From Leptodactylus fallax (Eukaryota > Chordata > Amphibia > Anura > Leptodactylidae): a stretch of DNA of 64,000 nt. Position numbers and translations under genes: made by a program. This document shows, one piece after another, positions 13,701 through 45,334 of the stretch (its first letter is position 1; each line of letters starts with the position of its first letter). The notes below the pieces were generated by a model that searched no databases, was not told the DNA's origin, and was given only the letters and a program-made list of their open reading frames with translations. Location: the NCBI GenBank assembly GCA_947044405.1, contig CAMRHE010000068.1, forward strand, positions 2,262,501 through 2,326,500. The letters are read 5' to 3'.

Positions 13701-14735
13701 AGGCAGCCATGTAATTATACTGTATACACGTCACCGCTAAAGACAATGAGCACAGCACATTCTGGAGATCACTGGTTATTATGTCCAGACCCAGTAACCT
13801 TATATTACGCCTTATAGAGTCTTCTGTATATAAGGCCTCATGCTACGACCTTGTGCATTGTTAGTGTAGTAGCCATGATTTTCACGGCTAACACAATGAC
13901 CCTTTCATTTCTATGGCCCCGTACAGACTACCATGTATTTCCACAGTATGGGGCCGTGAGCCCGGAGCAAAACTCAGGACAGATCTTGTTGCTGTCCATT
14001 TTGCAGCCCATGCCCCTGACATCAGTGAATGGGGTCATGGTACAGGCGGCACACCAATGTCATCCATGTGCCATCCGTGCCGTTGAATCATGGCCCGGCT
14101 ATACTCACACACATGTCGCCTTAAAGAGAATCGTTCTTTGAGGAACTTTCTAATCGTCTTTGGGGCAGATTTATCAAGCCCTTATACCACTTTGGTGACT
14201 TTAAAAAGTTGCAAACTTTGGGTTTGTAACTTATTAAACATGACTCATGACAAAATTTATGACGACATTCGCAGCAGTTTTCCAAAAGAGGGTGTGGTAA
14301 GGGCGTAATATGGGCAAGGCCATTGGCCCCACCAGATTTACCATTCTCAGTTTCTTGGTGTAAATAAGATGCCTTGTCATAAATTATGTACATTCTCCAA
14401 TGGCGCAGGGCTTATCAGAACCGGGTTATTGTGTCTCTGCCTGCTGTCGCTGAACTAAAACAATCTTCTTTTATGCTACGTTCACAGAGTTTGGTGACAG
14501 CTCCAAGTAAACAACTTTATAACAAGAACAGAAGCTCCAGAGTCATTTGTTTCCATGGAGATACATAGCGCAGCAGAGGAGCTGTAGACGTATAACGACC
14601 GGAGATCTTTGGATGGGCTTTCCACAGATCCTGAATGGTATATATATATCGATGAAAACGACAGATAAAGTGAATAACTCTGACTATCTAGTGACAATGG
14701 CACCTGTCAAAGTTCGAGATATATTAAGCGAATAA
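10743..14735. other. Intergenic, unclassified
   Basis: 10780-11630 looks like a mid-repetitive block ending GGCGCCGAAGCCTGAACGGG then CAAGGATGTTACATCAGGG, possibly an old LTR-like unit, but I see no paired LTR or coding remains. 11630-14735 shows short A/T-rich repeat words only, including an inverted block near 13880-14080 typical of MITEs. No gene recognised. Confidence 0.4.
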
Positions 14736-15645
14736 CCAGTTCTTGACGTTGAAGTGTTGGAAGCAAGAAAAATGAGCAAGCGTAAGGATCCGAGTGCTGT
14801 CCTATATCATGATGGCAATGGCTGAGTCAGAGCATCTTCAAAATGGCAGGTCTTGTGGGGTGTTCCCAGTATGTAGTGGTAAGTACCTGCCAAAAGTGGT
14901 CCGAGGAAGGATCACAGAAACCAGTGACAGGGTTATGGGTGCCCAAGGGTCTGATGGAGGTGGAAAGTGAAGGCTAGTCTGTCTGGTCTAACCCAGATGA
15001 AGAGCAAGTGGAGGACGAATTACTGAAAAAGTGTATATAGGTCAGGGCTGCTTGCTGTATATGGGGCCGTGTAGCCATAGATCAGTCAAGAGCACCCATA
15101 CTGACACCTATCCACTGCCTGAAGCCCCTACATTGGATATGTGAGCATCAGAGCTATACCATGTAATAGTGGAAGAAGGATCATGTGGACAGCTGGGTAT
15201 GTGTGTGTCACTTACCTGCATCATAGATGACACTAAAAGGAACTGGTGGAAACCATGTGGTGCTGTGGACAACTAAACACTGTACAGACCAAGGACTCCT
15301 GATCCCAGCAGTGGTGCCCCCTAATGGCAGCGGCCTCTATCAGCAGGATAATGTGCTCAGCCACACTGAAAAAAATTGTTTAGGAATGGTCCGAGGAACA
15401 TCAGAGCGAGGACGGTGATGACTTAGCTCCAAGTTCCCCAGATCTTAATCTGATCTGGCATCTGTGGGAAATGCTGGAAAAACAAGTCTGATCCATAGAG
15501 GTCGCATGGAGAAACTGACAGGATCTGACACAAACCTCTTGGAGCCAGATACAACAGGACCCCTGCAGAGGTCTTGTGTAGTTCACGCCTCGACAGGTCA
15601 GCGAGGGTGAGTTATACAATGTTAGGTAGGTGGTTTTAATGTGTG
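14735..15645 (+). pseudogene. Decayed Tc1-like transposase
   Basis: The nucleotide sequence is recognisable as an old Tc1-like element. TTGAAGTGTTGGAAGCAAGA is followed by GAGCAAGCGTAAGGATC and TGTGGGGTGTTCCCAG at the start. TATCAGCAGGATAATGTGCT, CCCCAGATCTTAATCTGATC and CATCTGTGGGAAATGCTGG cover the second D and the E region. GTAGGTGGTTTTAATG is at the 3' end. The frame is broken many times and parts of the middle are deleted. No intact catalytic set remains. Confidence 0.8.
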
Positions 15646-16290
15646 TTGGATTTTCATGAACCCTAACCCCATCCTGAAACAAAAGTTTAATGCTCTGCCA
15701 CCATGTGTCAGTCTTCACTGCAGTTCTGGCATTCTGTTCGTGGACTGATAAGTTCAGTATGAAGGGATATATAAGAATAGTGAATTTAATGATTAAACAA
15801 TCCTTGTGATGATGCTACATCCGTGTCTGTGATCTGCGGGGAGATCCTGGAATATGGATGCTGCACTGAAGCACTGGCCCAAAATGTGACCCGCACCGCT
15901 GTAAGCATCAGATGGCGTTGTCTCCTGTTGGACCTCGCTGGCCCTACAGTGCAGAGGGGCCCCTGGTGTGCTGGACACTGCTGATGTGCGTCCCCTGGCT
16001 GCAGGACCTGCTGTTTATTGTGGGATTCGCACCTGATCTGCTTGTCTACAAGTATGATCTATTTGGACTCCTGAAGTTTCATAGTAAATAAACCCTGGCA
16101 GGTAAGTAGAGGTCGTATCCAGCGAGCACCGACAAACAGAGTAGGGATAATTAATTTATAACCCTCATCTAGATGATATCTAAAGACTAAAAGGTAAAAC
16201 ACAAAGTAAATAAAGCGTAATCCCAGGATAATGAAAAGTCCTGCAACTTTCTAATAGACCTTGAGGGAGATTTACTAAGCAAACTGCTCC
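15645..16290. other. Intergenic, nothing recognised
   Basis: No repeat tip, exon or RNA gene seen. Confidence 0.4.
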
Positions 16291-16680
16291 ATAACGGTGG
16301 GGTCACACTTGTGGCGGCACTCTGTCTAAATGTCGTAAAACTGAATAGGGACTGGATAGGGAAAGTTTTACGACGCTTTGCTAAAAAACCCATTCACTTG
16401 AATGGGTTTTTAAAGCAATACATGGGTGAGCGCTTACACCCTCTGCGCCGCGTAGCCGTTTTTTTCTCGTCGGACACAAAGTCCTGAATGTCCGACTTTG
16501 TTTCTGATGAAAAAACCGTCTTCAAGGCGCAGAGGGTGTAAGCGCACACCCGTGCATTGCTTTAAAAACCCATTCAAGTGAATGGGTTTTTAAGCAAAGC
16601 GTTGTAAAACTTTCCCTATCCAGTTTTCCAACATTTAGGTCGGATTCGCGGCAGTCGGAGTGTGAACCCACACTCAGACT
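16290..16680. mobile_element. Long foldback element with arms of about 170 bp
   Basis: The left arm CTTTGCTAAAAAACCCATTC, AGCGCTTACACCCTCTGCGC is mirrored by the right arm GGCGCAGAGGGTGTAAGCGC, GAATGGGTTTTTAAGCAAAG, nearly perfect around a short loop at about 16460-16505. Tips GGTGGGGTCACACTTGTGGC and GAGTGTGAACCCACACTC. Confidence 0.8.
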
Positions 16681-16799
16681 GGTGTAGAGGCCGTGCACCA
16701 ATTTTCAAAAGTGTTTAGAAAAGGCGGATGCTGCAAAAGAGGTAAAATGCATCAGATTTATTAATAGCTTTGGTTGTTATCTTGGTGCAAAATATTGCG

Positions 16800-17212
16800 T
16801 TAAGGGGAACCTGTCAGGGCAAGTAGGTCCTTATGAACTGGGGGTTTTGCACCCCAGATAGCTAAGTTGTAAAGCAGTTCATGACCATATTGAAAACAAG
16901 AGAACCTTTATACTCCCAATGCCTGCACAGTTGTTTGGTGAAGCCAGGAAATGTCATCTTTTCCACTGCGCATGTGCCCGAGGTCTAGCGCATGCGCAGT
17001 GAAGCCGAGGTCTTACAAGTGTGTAGGTGTCGGGAGCACCAGAGATAAAACCTAGGAGACTCATCAGACTCACCTCTAGGTAAGTAGAAGGGGTTTTTTC
17101 AATGCAGGTACAAACAGATTTACATTTTGGCTATTTGGGACACTAAACCCCCAGTACAGAAGGAGCTGTGAGTGATTTACTGTCCCAAATCACCCTGACA
17201 GGTTCCCTTTAA
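16800..17212. mobile_element. TTAA-type MITE, GTTAAGGGGAACCTGTCAGG tip
   Basis: The left TTAAGGGGAACCTGTCAGGG and right CCTGACAGGTTCCCTTTAA are inverted, with TTAA at both edges. Internal pair TGGGGGTTTTGCACCCCAGA / ACTAAACCCCCAGTACAGA. Confidence 0.75.
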
Positions 17213-20200
17213 ACTATGCCAGCCATAAAGAAGAGACGAGTGCCTAACATGTCTAGTAAGATGTGCCAGATCTATTATACAGCGTGCACCATTGTGATAA
17301 AGTTGGTGCCTTTTACCCACATTTATTAATCGGTTTAGGATAGTTTTTGGTGTACATTGATGTAAACCACTCACACAGTGCTGGCAAAAAGGAAACTACC
17401 AGATGCTCTTCCACACCAGAACCAAGACTTTACGTTTCTTAATGGCTGACATAATCAGTAACTTCAACCTCTTGAGATGCTCACACGTTCTCCTTCCTGT
17501 TGTCATGCGGTGTTACCGTCCACGTGGCTGGTAGACTCTAACAGGGCTTATATCTTTACACTGTCTGAAGGGATCTCGATAAACAAAACACCAAAATGCT
17601 CAGGGTGACATCGCCCATCAGATGGGGTATGTCATTGGGATTTTATATACCTGGTGACAGGTCCTCTCCAACCCTTCTCCGCCTTACAAGGAGCACCAAA
17701 AAGTTGCAAAATCCACAAAAAGTTTTCACTTGCTGCACCAAAAATTGAACATTTGGGCATGACTTACTGGGAGGGGGCAGATTTATTAAACCTAAGGGCA
17801 GAAAATGGCTCATAGCGGGAGTAGATGTCATTGTATGACTTTAGGACAGTCAAAAAGGCACCAAATTTAATAAGGATTAATAAATATTGTGTGATTCGTT
17901 CAATTATGTTTTTTAGACGGTCGCAGTAAACATCAGCCTTAATAAATTTCTCCTCAGTTCCATTTCAGGATCTCAAGGCTGTATAACCTGTAAATCTCTG
18001 GGGTCCAGAACGCATGCACATGTAACGAACCCTCAGCCATGAAAAGTTTTAGGCTTCTGTCTTGAAACAAACATAATACAACTTTCTTTGGATCCTGACC
18101 GGGAAAGGCCATGAACTCTGCTCTCTACTCCTTAAAGGGAGTCTGAAGTTTGTGACCTCTGCCGACCCGCTCTGTCAATATACTCATCATGTTTACACGC
18201 CAAAGGTCAATGGACAAATCACTTCACAAATAGCTCGGACTGGGGGAAAACTCTCCTTAAAGATCATGGATGTATCTTACCAAGTATAGTCACTTTCTGT
18301 GTCCTCTGATAATAACCTGCAGTGTAGCACGCCTCTGTCATGACTAGTCATGTATAGAATGTCAGAGGTGCAGTGCAGACTGACACAGGAGGAGGAGTAG
18401 GAGGGGAGTGCAGGGATAAACAACAACATTTGCAGATTTCGAGGTCACTCAGGGTTCTTTTAAAATGAATGACTGCAATAATGTGAGAGATCAAGGCAGA
18501 ATAAAAACCGTCACACAAGAGGACGACTCGGGGAGTGAAATGTCCTGCTGAATGGATTAAGTATATTGGTCACGGACATGTAATATCTGCCAGTTATCAG
18601 CCAACATCTTCCTCTTTAATCTCATTTTCAGTTTCGTCATATGTGCTGGTTATTTTATAGCAGGACATAGGGCGACGCTTATCTCTAGTAGATTGTCAAT
18701 ATTGGAGGGGATGTTTATGGGACCCAGAAAACTCCAAAGACCTATGGGGAGGGAGCGAAAGTCTTCTCTATGTGCAGTGCAAATCTGCACAGACCCCCCT
18801 ATTGGGTAGATTTATATATTGGGTCATACCAAATTGGAAAACCCAACGTTGGTCCTAGAAGGAATGGGGGTGGGGAGGCAAACAAGTGCTGGATGGGGGT
18901 TATAAATGAAGAAAATGGAGAAAGGACAATGTAATAAAAGGTATCCATGAAAGTGCTGGTTATTTTTAAGCTCTTTCCCCCCAGTTTCAGCTCTGATGTC
19001 ACCTCGGGTTCTTGTTATTACCCTAAAGGAACAGGTTGTCTTTAATAAAGAGTCAAGGAGCATTTCTGGTAAAGCGGTGAAGTCATTTCACCTTTGCCCT
19101 GCTGAGCTCAGCATTGTGTAATCCTCCAGGAATGTGGAGCCTATAGACGGTGAATCACGGCTGTGTGACTATGGACAATACCCCATCAGGCCAAAACACC
19201 AGACGAAAGATACCGCCCACGTCACACTAAGGCCTCATTCACACAGTGTCTGCCGTATCGCCCTTTAGGGTTACATTACGGGTTTTTTTTTTTAATCCGG
19301 TGCCCTTATGAGATACGTAAAAGCGATTTTATTTACATCAATTACCATAAATTATGTATTTCATCTTATGTAGGAATTCTAGTTTGCTTCAATGTATCAG
19401 TGCAGAAACGCCCCAGTTGTATTTCTGTGATAAATATTAATAGTCCAACGTTGCCGGGTTTTTAGCATTTGCTAAATTACAGAAATTTGACACGGGATCC
19501 CATAGACTGAGCATCCTTGTGTGACCACAGTGCACATTAGTGTGTATGTGTGATAATGGTGCTATACAATGTAAGGATAGGAAAACATGGCCGATGTATT
19601 ACTTATACCTGACATGTGTACTGTATATGGATGTACAAGTGGGTACAAGAAATAGGGTTACCCGGTCACATGATCTAAACGCTGGAGTTTACATAGGTGA
19701 CTTCACCTTGAACTCCGCCTGAATATCGGAATAAAAGGGCATTAAAGAGTTCAGTGATGTTTTACAAAGATCTGATTCATTTTCTAAAAAGCAATAGAGA
19801 AAGGCCGGAAACCCTCGCCACCATCCCTACCCCCTCACATTAGTGGTAATTCTGCCTGGAGCTCAGACATGGACAAGTTGCTAGGGATGTGCGGCATAAC
19901 AACACCATGGCATTGTTGGGTTGTTAAAACGTATCCATAGTAACCAGATTGTCAGACAGGAAGGTGACCAGCTCAACAGGATCGGCTGCAGTATTAGATG
20001 ATGCACATGATCAGGATATACATGAGGAAAATCCGCACCAACTGTTGCGGATTTTCATACATGTAGATGCGGATTTCATTGCAGATATTGAATAAGTTTT
20101 GTAAAAAAAAATAAAAAATAAATTGACATTTTAAATTCGATTTTAAAATCTCCACCATAGGTCAGTTTGACTACCGAACCCATGGATTGATTTTTTTTTT

Positions 20201-20375
20201 TTATCTTGAAGATTAAAGGTTATATTTAATGAAAAAAAAATTTCGGGATCTGGTGCTGGATATTTTTTATTTTGAGAAGTGAATAGGTCAGTTTCCGCCA
20301 GGGCTTTTCAGTCGGTAAGCCAAACCACTGACTCCAATTCTTTCCATAGCCCAACTCTTTCAGGAAGCAATAAGG
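17212..20375. other. Intergenic with sparse repeat fragments
   Basis: 17660-17960 contains a decayed repeat (CACCAAAAAGTTGCAAAATC, CAGATTTATTAAACC). 19220-19500 has a decayed TTCACACAGTGT-tip repeat. No coding exon recognised. Confidence 0.4.
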
Positions 20376-20655
20376 CTAAGGCCCGATGTTGCAGAAATGC
20401 GCTGGAAAAAAGCGCAGCATTTTACGGTACCAGCAAAGTGAATCAGAGTTTTGTTAGTCTCATCCACACATTGCAGAAAAGCTGAGTTTTCAAAACCGAA
20501 AAACGCAGCATGTCAATTTCAGCTGTGGAAATGCAAGCGGTTTCCCTATAGATTTAATAAGGGAAATAAAATCGTAGAGAAAAACAAAGCAGAACCGCAA
20601 TGGAAAAAAATTGCAATGAGTTTTCTAGCTGCATTTCGATACGAGGCCTTAACCT
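20375..20655. mobile_element. MITE, AAGGCTAAGGCCCGATGTTG tip
   Basis: The left GGCTAAGGCCCGATGTTGCA is inverted at the right (TTTCGATACGAGGCCTTAAC). The inside is rich in GCAGCATTTT-like words. Same superfamily as 33333-33664 and 33676-33902. Confidence 0.6.
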
Positions 20656-20965
20656 AAAGATCCTCTAATTCATGAAAAATCTAGTGATTGATTCCTATGA
20701 AAGTAAATATGTAACAAACCATACATCTAATTCAAATAAAATATAATTCAAAATAATCGTTTAATTTGGAAGCCGGAGTCAGGGTCGGTATTTTTTTTCC
20801 AACTCCTTCCAAAATTGGTCCCAATTCCACAGTCCTGGTTTCCCCATGGAAAAAAAAATCTGCATCGTGTGCATAAGAAATAGAATTTCTTATTGACTTT
20901 GATGTTAAGAGATTATGCGGATGCTCTACTAGGAAATCTGCACTTAACCTGACTGTGTATGTAGG

Positions 20966-21232
20966 CTTAGGCTAAGGCCCCACGTAGCCAGCCGCAGCCA
21001 AAAAACGCTGTGGAAAAGACCACGGTGGAAACGCATCACAGTTTTTTCAGAGGTTTCCTCTGTGGATTTTCTGCCTCTATTATACCTATAGGGAAACCGC
21101 CGGCGTTTCCGTAGGTATAATTGACATGCTGCGATTTTGAGATCGCAGCATTTCCGCTGCAGATTTTTATCTGCAATGTGTGGATGGGATTAGCTAGAAT
21201 CCCATCCACTTTTTCACCCAGTCCTTTACCAT
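20966..21232. mobile_element. MITE fragment, GCTAAGGCCCCACGTAGCCA
   Basis: The left tip is clear; the right end is a decayed TTTACCATCTAAGCC. Contains CCTATAGGGAAACCGCCGGC then GTTTCCGTAGGTATAATTGA, shared with 33333-33664. Confidence 0.5.
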
Positions 21233-22335
21233 CTAAGCCCATGGAAACAAGAATGTGGTGGACCATGACATATAAAGGGTTTTTTTTTGTTTTTTTTTAA
21301 ATTCAGCTTCAATGGCGTCACTAAAGTGAGTGGGAAATAGAGGACGTGACAAATGCTTGTGAATGAATCGTACAAGACAAAAATGACCTTACCTGCAGGT
21401 ATATAGCAAGAATCATTCATCATCGATGTGTCTGTCACTCATGGTAATGTCATGTCCAGCAGTCACATGACCACCATTAATGACATGTACACGTGTAATC
21501 TATACAGCTGCAGAATGTTAATAGATGTCCACAGATAAATAGGCTTATGTTGTACATGCAGCAGGTCCCCGCCCCCGCGCCCCAGGCAACACCTTAAACC
21601 TGAAGAAGGGAAAGTTTACCCGAGCACAGGTGGTTTTTGGCTGGAGGTTAAAGCGAAGGTCGGGAGCTTCACATGAGGCGGCACATCTGTTTCAGAGGAC
21701 GGCCGCAGCAGTTAACATGGGAAGAATCACACAGCTGCTCCGATAAAGATGGAGGAGGTCGCTTTTTATAGTCTGAGACTCTCATCAGACAAACAGGTGG
21801 TCACTGAGACAAACAGAGCGACCACAGGAATGACGGCAGAGCGAAGGATCCACCACTAACGTCTGAGAAAGGAGAAATCGTGTAATTCTGTCCTTACCAT
21901 TGTGTATAGAAACAGGAATTATCTCCAGGTTTTATGTGGAGGCAATTTTAGCTGTGAACCCGTGTCGTGTAATATAGGGATAGATTAGTAGCAGAACCAA
22001 CCCCCCTTCGATAAAATTTCCCAATACTCATTGGTATACACTGGACATAAGGTTAGTGATACTGGTACTGCCCAGTACAGCGACCAAATGGCCATTGGTA
22101 TATATATATATAGGCTTGGACCTAGTGGCGCATATATATATACAGTATATATATATCCCTCACTTTGCTGGACATTCACATACATTCTCGCAGTTTATTG
22201 GTATGTAATAGGTAATAGTTTTCTATTCCTGTTGCTCCCCTGTGTGTACCATCTATCTATTTGCACTCTTATCTGGTGCTTAGTGATGTACTTATTGCCC
22301 AGTTACCTACCCCAGGGGCAATTACTTTACTGATA
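21232..22335. other. Intergenic, short (TA)n and no gene
   Basis: TA-rich tracts at 22098-22115 and 22133-22156. No recognised element otherwise. Confidence 0.4.
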
Positions 22336-22532
22336 TAGCAGAGTTAAGCTGAACTTCTGCAAATGGTTAAACTGCTGCAGGGTGATATCTTATCACAGAA
22401 GACAAGAAAAACCAATAAAACATCACTGGAAAAACATTTTCAATGACTTTTCATTGTTTTTGTTGTCTTCTATGATATCACGATGCAACACTTTAACTAA
22501 ATGCAGAAGTTCGGGTTAACCCTGCTACATCT
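22335..22532. mobile_element. Foldback repeat, TAGCAGAGTTAAGCTGAACT
   Basis: The left arm GCAGAGTTAAGCTGAACTTC with GCAGGGTGATATC is mirrored by the right arm GATATCACGATGCAAC with GCAGAAGTTCGGGTTAACCC. The loop contains the paired ACAGAAGACAAGAAAAACC / GTTTTTGTTGTCTTCTATG. Confidence 0.75.
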
Positions 22533-22989
22533 CTATGTAGTGTCCATTCCCAATGCCATGCAATATCTACAGGGATGTTTTTACGTACAATGCCCATTTT
22601 GTTAGGTTGGAAACCTGACTGACACGACAACCTGATACAACCATATACGAGTAGCTGAATTGTGATTAAACGGCACATGGATGACATCCGTGTGCTGCCC
22701 ACGCCTCCATGGTACCATTCACTGATGTCAGAGAGCACGGGTCACAATATGGAAAGGAATAGGATCAGTTTTGCCCCAGGCTCACAGGCCCATTATAATA
22801 CACGGTCGTATGTATAGGGCCATAGAAAAGAATGGGTCAGTGTGCTTGTCATGATAAACACGGTTAGGACACTGACAATTAACAATGTCGTGTGCATGAG
22901 GCTTAACGGACATCACTTTGTGCAGTTTGGTCCAAATCAGGGAAGGGATTTGCTACAGTGTTCAGCTAGAATTGTGTCCGCTGATACAT

Positions 22990-23105
22990 TGTAACAGCCC
23001 AGCAACTAGGTAGCTCAGTACTTGGCACTTGAAGTGCTGGGGTCCTGGGTTAAAATCTGATCAATGGCAACGTCTGTATGGAGTGTATATCATCTCCCGA
23101 TCATG
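22990..23105 (+). repeat. tRNA-derived SINE fragment
   Basis: AGGTAGCTCAGTACTTGGCA resembles a tRNA A box, and GGGTCCTGGGTTAAAATCTG holds a B-box-like GGTTAAAATC. It continues GCAACGTCTGTATGGAGTGT as in frog tRNA-head SINEs. It does not form an intact tRNA. Confidence 0.6.
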
Positions 23106-23319
23106 CAACAGGGACCGGACGATCGATGAGGTAGTAGGGGTTGACGCAAGAGGTAGATAAATGAATGTGAGCAAGACCAGGGCAGGTTCCGGATTCTGGA
23201 CAGCAAGCAGACACAATCTTGAAAAGAGCAAGGAACGCAAATATGCAGGATGCAGAACGTTACAGATTTATTCCAGATCTGCATTGGTCACACAATACAC
23301 GTTCACGGGTTGAAGGTTT

Positions 23320-24202
23320 TTAAAAAAAGCAAAAAGGTTTTATTGCATCATTTTACAAATAAAATCAGTGCTTATAAATAAACGGAAGCGTGTGTTCAGT
23401 CTCCACCTCCTCCGACCTGTCAAAATGACCAAATGTCGTGGACAAAACAAAAATATATATATTTCTATAAATAAAGAAATCATCCCAAACGGCAGTAGCC
23501 AAGGATTTATTTGTTTTTTTATTTCCATTTTTATACATTCTTGTGCCCCTTCGCACTGGATCGGGGCCTTGTGGAGATCGCCGTATTAACTACAGAGTTG
23601 TCACAACGATGCTCTGCTCACAGTCAGAGATGAGCGAATTATTTGTCCGGTCACCGAATAGGATGGAAGAACGATCTGTATTATAGTGTAATACCCCAGA
23701 CCCATCCCAAACCAGAGAACCAATCCGCTCATCTCAGAACTCCTTCACCCGTCATACAATGAATTGCTGCACCCTGGGGCCATCTTCCAGTTGTAGTTAT
23801 ACCCATAATGGCGGCTAATTTCATTATTTTCTATAATGTTTTCAGGTTTTACGCACAAAGGAACAGGCTTCAGTCCCTTTGGTGTTTGGGGGAATGGGAA
23901 GAGGGGTTTTTGTACATAATTTGCTGCAAAGATAAAATAGTATTAACAATTTCAGCATTAACAATCTCTATTTACAAAAAGTACAGAGCGGCCGGAGAGC
24001 TACGGAGCACAAATACTGACGTAACCTCCCATGGCGAGGAGCCGGGACACAGTACTGAAATGTAACCGGATTTGTATCGCAGCCCCCGGAAAATGTTCAA
24101 TGTCTTACAAGTCCTGTAATAAGATCTCTTCATCCTGTCCGGATCGAGAGTGGCAAAGTCTTCACACTTTACAACAAAGTGCAAGATGGCTGCTGGGATT
24201 TC
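23320..24202 (-). other. ZNF143: ZNF143 3' UTR (estimated)
   Basis: Sequence after the TAA to the first good poly(A) signal on the minus strand, AATAAA at 23344-23339. A second AATAAA lies at 23272-23267 and could end a longer form. The exact cleavage site cannot be seen. No coding exon is evident here. Confidence 0.6.
23339..23344 (-). terminator. ZNF143 candidate poly(A) signal AATAAA
   Basis: AATAAA on the minus strand, about 860 bases after the stop codon, with a T-rich stretch just downstream in the transcript direction (plus strand AAAAAAAGCAAAAAGG). A second AATAAA about 70 bases further on is an alternative. Confidence 0.5.
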
Positions 24203-42654
<18,452 letters not shown>

Positions 42655-42662
42655 GGTTTTAT

Positions 42663-44454
42663 CTGCAGAGAAAAAAGAACATTCCGGTTATTATCCACCA
42701 TCATCAAGTGTAGAACGGGGGGAAACTTATCAATCCCTCTATGCCAGTTTTCTGGTGTAGAGGGAGAATATTGTGGAGCATTTGGTGCAAGGCCCTTGTA
42801 TGTGCCACAACCCCCATTCTGCACCTCTCTCACAATATTGTGTGAACATGAGCGAGGCAGGGACGCCGCGGCCTGACATAGTCATTATAACTCACCACAC
42901 AACAGTTTTCTGCTGTGAGTTATAACCATTGTTGTAGATCTCTATTCAGACTTGTAACTGATTTACAAAGAAGACAGAACCTCTTTATAGTTCAGTCGTG
43001 CTCTGCGCCAGTCATGGCCTTTATTAAGACTGGCGTATGAGACGCTAGTCTTAATCTGCTCCATTCCCTCAACATTGCCAGGATCTCTGCTTGCTGCCAT
43101 TGACCAAGACAACATCTAGAAGCTGCAAATCCAGTCCAGCTCATGCAGCTGAGGGATCGTTACTATATAACAGTGTAGAAAATCCTCTGTGAGTTTAAGG
43201 CCAGGCTCACATGGCGGAATTTGCAGCTGATTTTGACACAGATTATACTCAGAATCTGCTCCGTATTCTGGCCACAATCTGCCGCCCATTGTATTCAATA
43301 GGAGGTGGCGTCCGACGCTTCTTACTTCAGAATATTGACCTGTTCAATCTTCCAGCGGATTCTGAGGCTGCTTTGGCTTAAGAATCCACGTAATGGGGCA
43401 AAAGGCTGATTAACCCCATCATGTCTGGAGCAAATCAGCAGGAAAAGCCATGGTGGCAAACTGAAGCTTTACCTTGGCTTTCCACCATAGGAACCACAGG
43501 ATCAGAATTTGGGAGAGGAATCTGAGGCGAAAGATCACCTGAAATTCCTCCATAACTTAAGACGTGTGAACCTAAACAATAACACAAATCTTTCTTATGT
43601 CTTGATAGTTTGTTACAATGTATCAGTGCAGGTGACATGTATCAGTTTGGAGCCCAGACTTGTTTATCTCAGGCTAGGTTCACATCTGCGTTTGGGTTTC
43701 CATTCGGGGACCCCCCAAATGGAAACCGAATCCTTATAAATAAAGCAGTTACCTTAGGAAACCCGCGGACCCCATAGACTATAATGGGGTCTGTGTGGTT
43801 TCCGCCCGAAAAGGGTAGAAAAATGTGGAGAGAGAAGTCCTACTTACATCGCTTTTCTCTCCGCATTTTTCATGCGGAGAGGGGAACAGAATCCCTAAAC
43901 GTAGTGCAAGTGCAGGTGTGAACCCAACGTCACAGAAGATTGTCCAGACTGGATACAACTGTAACAAACCCTCAGCAGTGAGCAGGACTATGTTAGAGCA
44001 TAGTTTCAGCTATTGGATGTACATAATCTTTCCATTCCATACTGATGTATTCTAACAAGAGAACACCAAATTGTTGTAAAGTATTATCTATATACAGCCC
44101 CCCCACACACAAACAGATCACATCCTAGAGGAAATGATCACTGATCCAGACGACAGGAAATAATCTGACTGATTCCTCAGAGACGGTGAGAAGTACAGGA
44201 CGTGACTAAGAAGCAACCTGAGCACGCCGGGTTATCAGGATCTATACTGTGCAGGTGTCATGAAGGTGCCGGCTCCTGCTTCTCTAATAACAGACATCAG
44301 GAAGCAATAAGTCATAAACTCATGAGATTGTAGGCGGATATTTATCTATACCCAGCTGTATATATACTATTCACTGACTGTGGAGGTATATCCTCTATTG
44401 CCTCCTGTTATCAACCATATCAGGATGAAAAAATGCTGAATGCAGTGCTCTCCA
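42663..44454 (-). other. ZNF143 intron 1, 3' part
   Basis: Non-coding. Includes MITE-like blocks near 43195-43560 (CTCACATGGCGGAATTTGCA with inverted remains) and 43675-43935. Confidence 0.6.
43675..43935. mobile_element. hAT-like MITE, TAGGTTCACATCTGCGTTTG tip
   Basis: The left GGTTCACATCTGCGTTTGGG is inverted at the right (GTGCAGGTGTGAACCC). In ZNF143 intron 1. Family assignment from the tip style only. Confidence 0.6.
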
Positions 44455-44590
44455 TTTACATCATATATGACTGATATCAGCCGCTCCTCTTATAACGCTC
44501 CAGTACTGATATATATGACTGATATCAGCCGCTCCTCTTATAACCCTCCAGTACTGATATAACCTGCAGAGAAATTTACATCATATATAT
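44455..44590. repeat. Short tandem/dispersed repeat TGACTGATATCAGCCGCTCC
   Basis: Two tandem copies of CATATATGACTGATATCAGC then CGCTCCTCTTATAACSCTCC and AGTACTGATAT. Related in inverse orientation to 38500-38600. Confidence 0.7.
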
Positions 44591-44922
44591 ATCATATATA
44601 TATGTGACTAATTTCAGTCATTTAACTATATAGGGCTTGCAGAAATCACGTTGTTGCCACCATTGAGATGTACAGAACTGATAATAGCCATAGACATTTC
44701 TGCCATGTGTGAACTGTTCCTTACATTGCTGCTGCAGTATTGTGTGCTTCAGAATATTTGGGTTACTCTCCCTTCAATGTTCCCTCATCTGCATTTATTT
44801 CCTTTACATTCTCATCCATGTTTGCAGATCATCAGAAAGACAAGTAGAAAACAGAACTGAAGGAATTTTCCATTTATTTTATTTTTTACAACCCTGTGTA
44901 ACTAAGTAATGTAGGAGCAGCA

Positions 44923-45334
44923 AAGGATAATATTCCTATATACACTGTATATACCTGAGGATAATATTCCTATATACACTGTATATACCTGAGGATAATA
45001 TTCCTATATACACTGTATATACCTAAGGATAATATTCCTATATACACTGTATATACCTGAGGATAATATTCCTATATACACTGTATATACCTGAGGATAA
45101 TATTCCTATATACACTGTATATACCTAAGGATAATATTCCTATATACACTGTATATACCTGAGGATAATATTCCTATATACACTGTATATACCTAAGGAT
45201 AATATTCCTATATACACTGTATATACCTAAGGATAATATTCCTATATACACTGTATATACCTAAGGATGATATTCCTATATACACTGTATATACCTAAGG
45301 ATGATATTCCTATATACACTGTATATACCTAGAG
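44923..45334. repeat. 34-bp AT-rich tandem repeat, about 12 copies
   Basis: Unit GAGGATAATATTCCTATATA plus CACTGTATATACCT. Two variants alternate (CTGAGG and CTAAGG), and the last two copies have GATGATATT. It sits in ZNF143 intron 1. Confidence 0.95.

Noticed and set aside
22996..23070. Possible tRNA gene
   Set aside because: A- and B-box-like words are present but stems do not pair. It fits a tRNA-derived SINE fragment.
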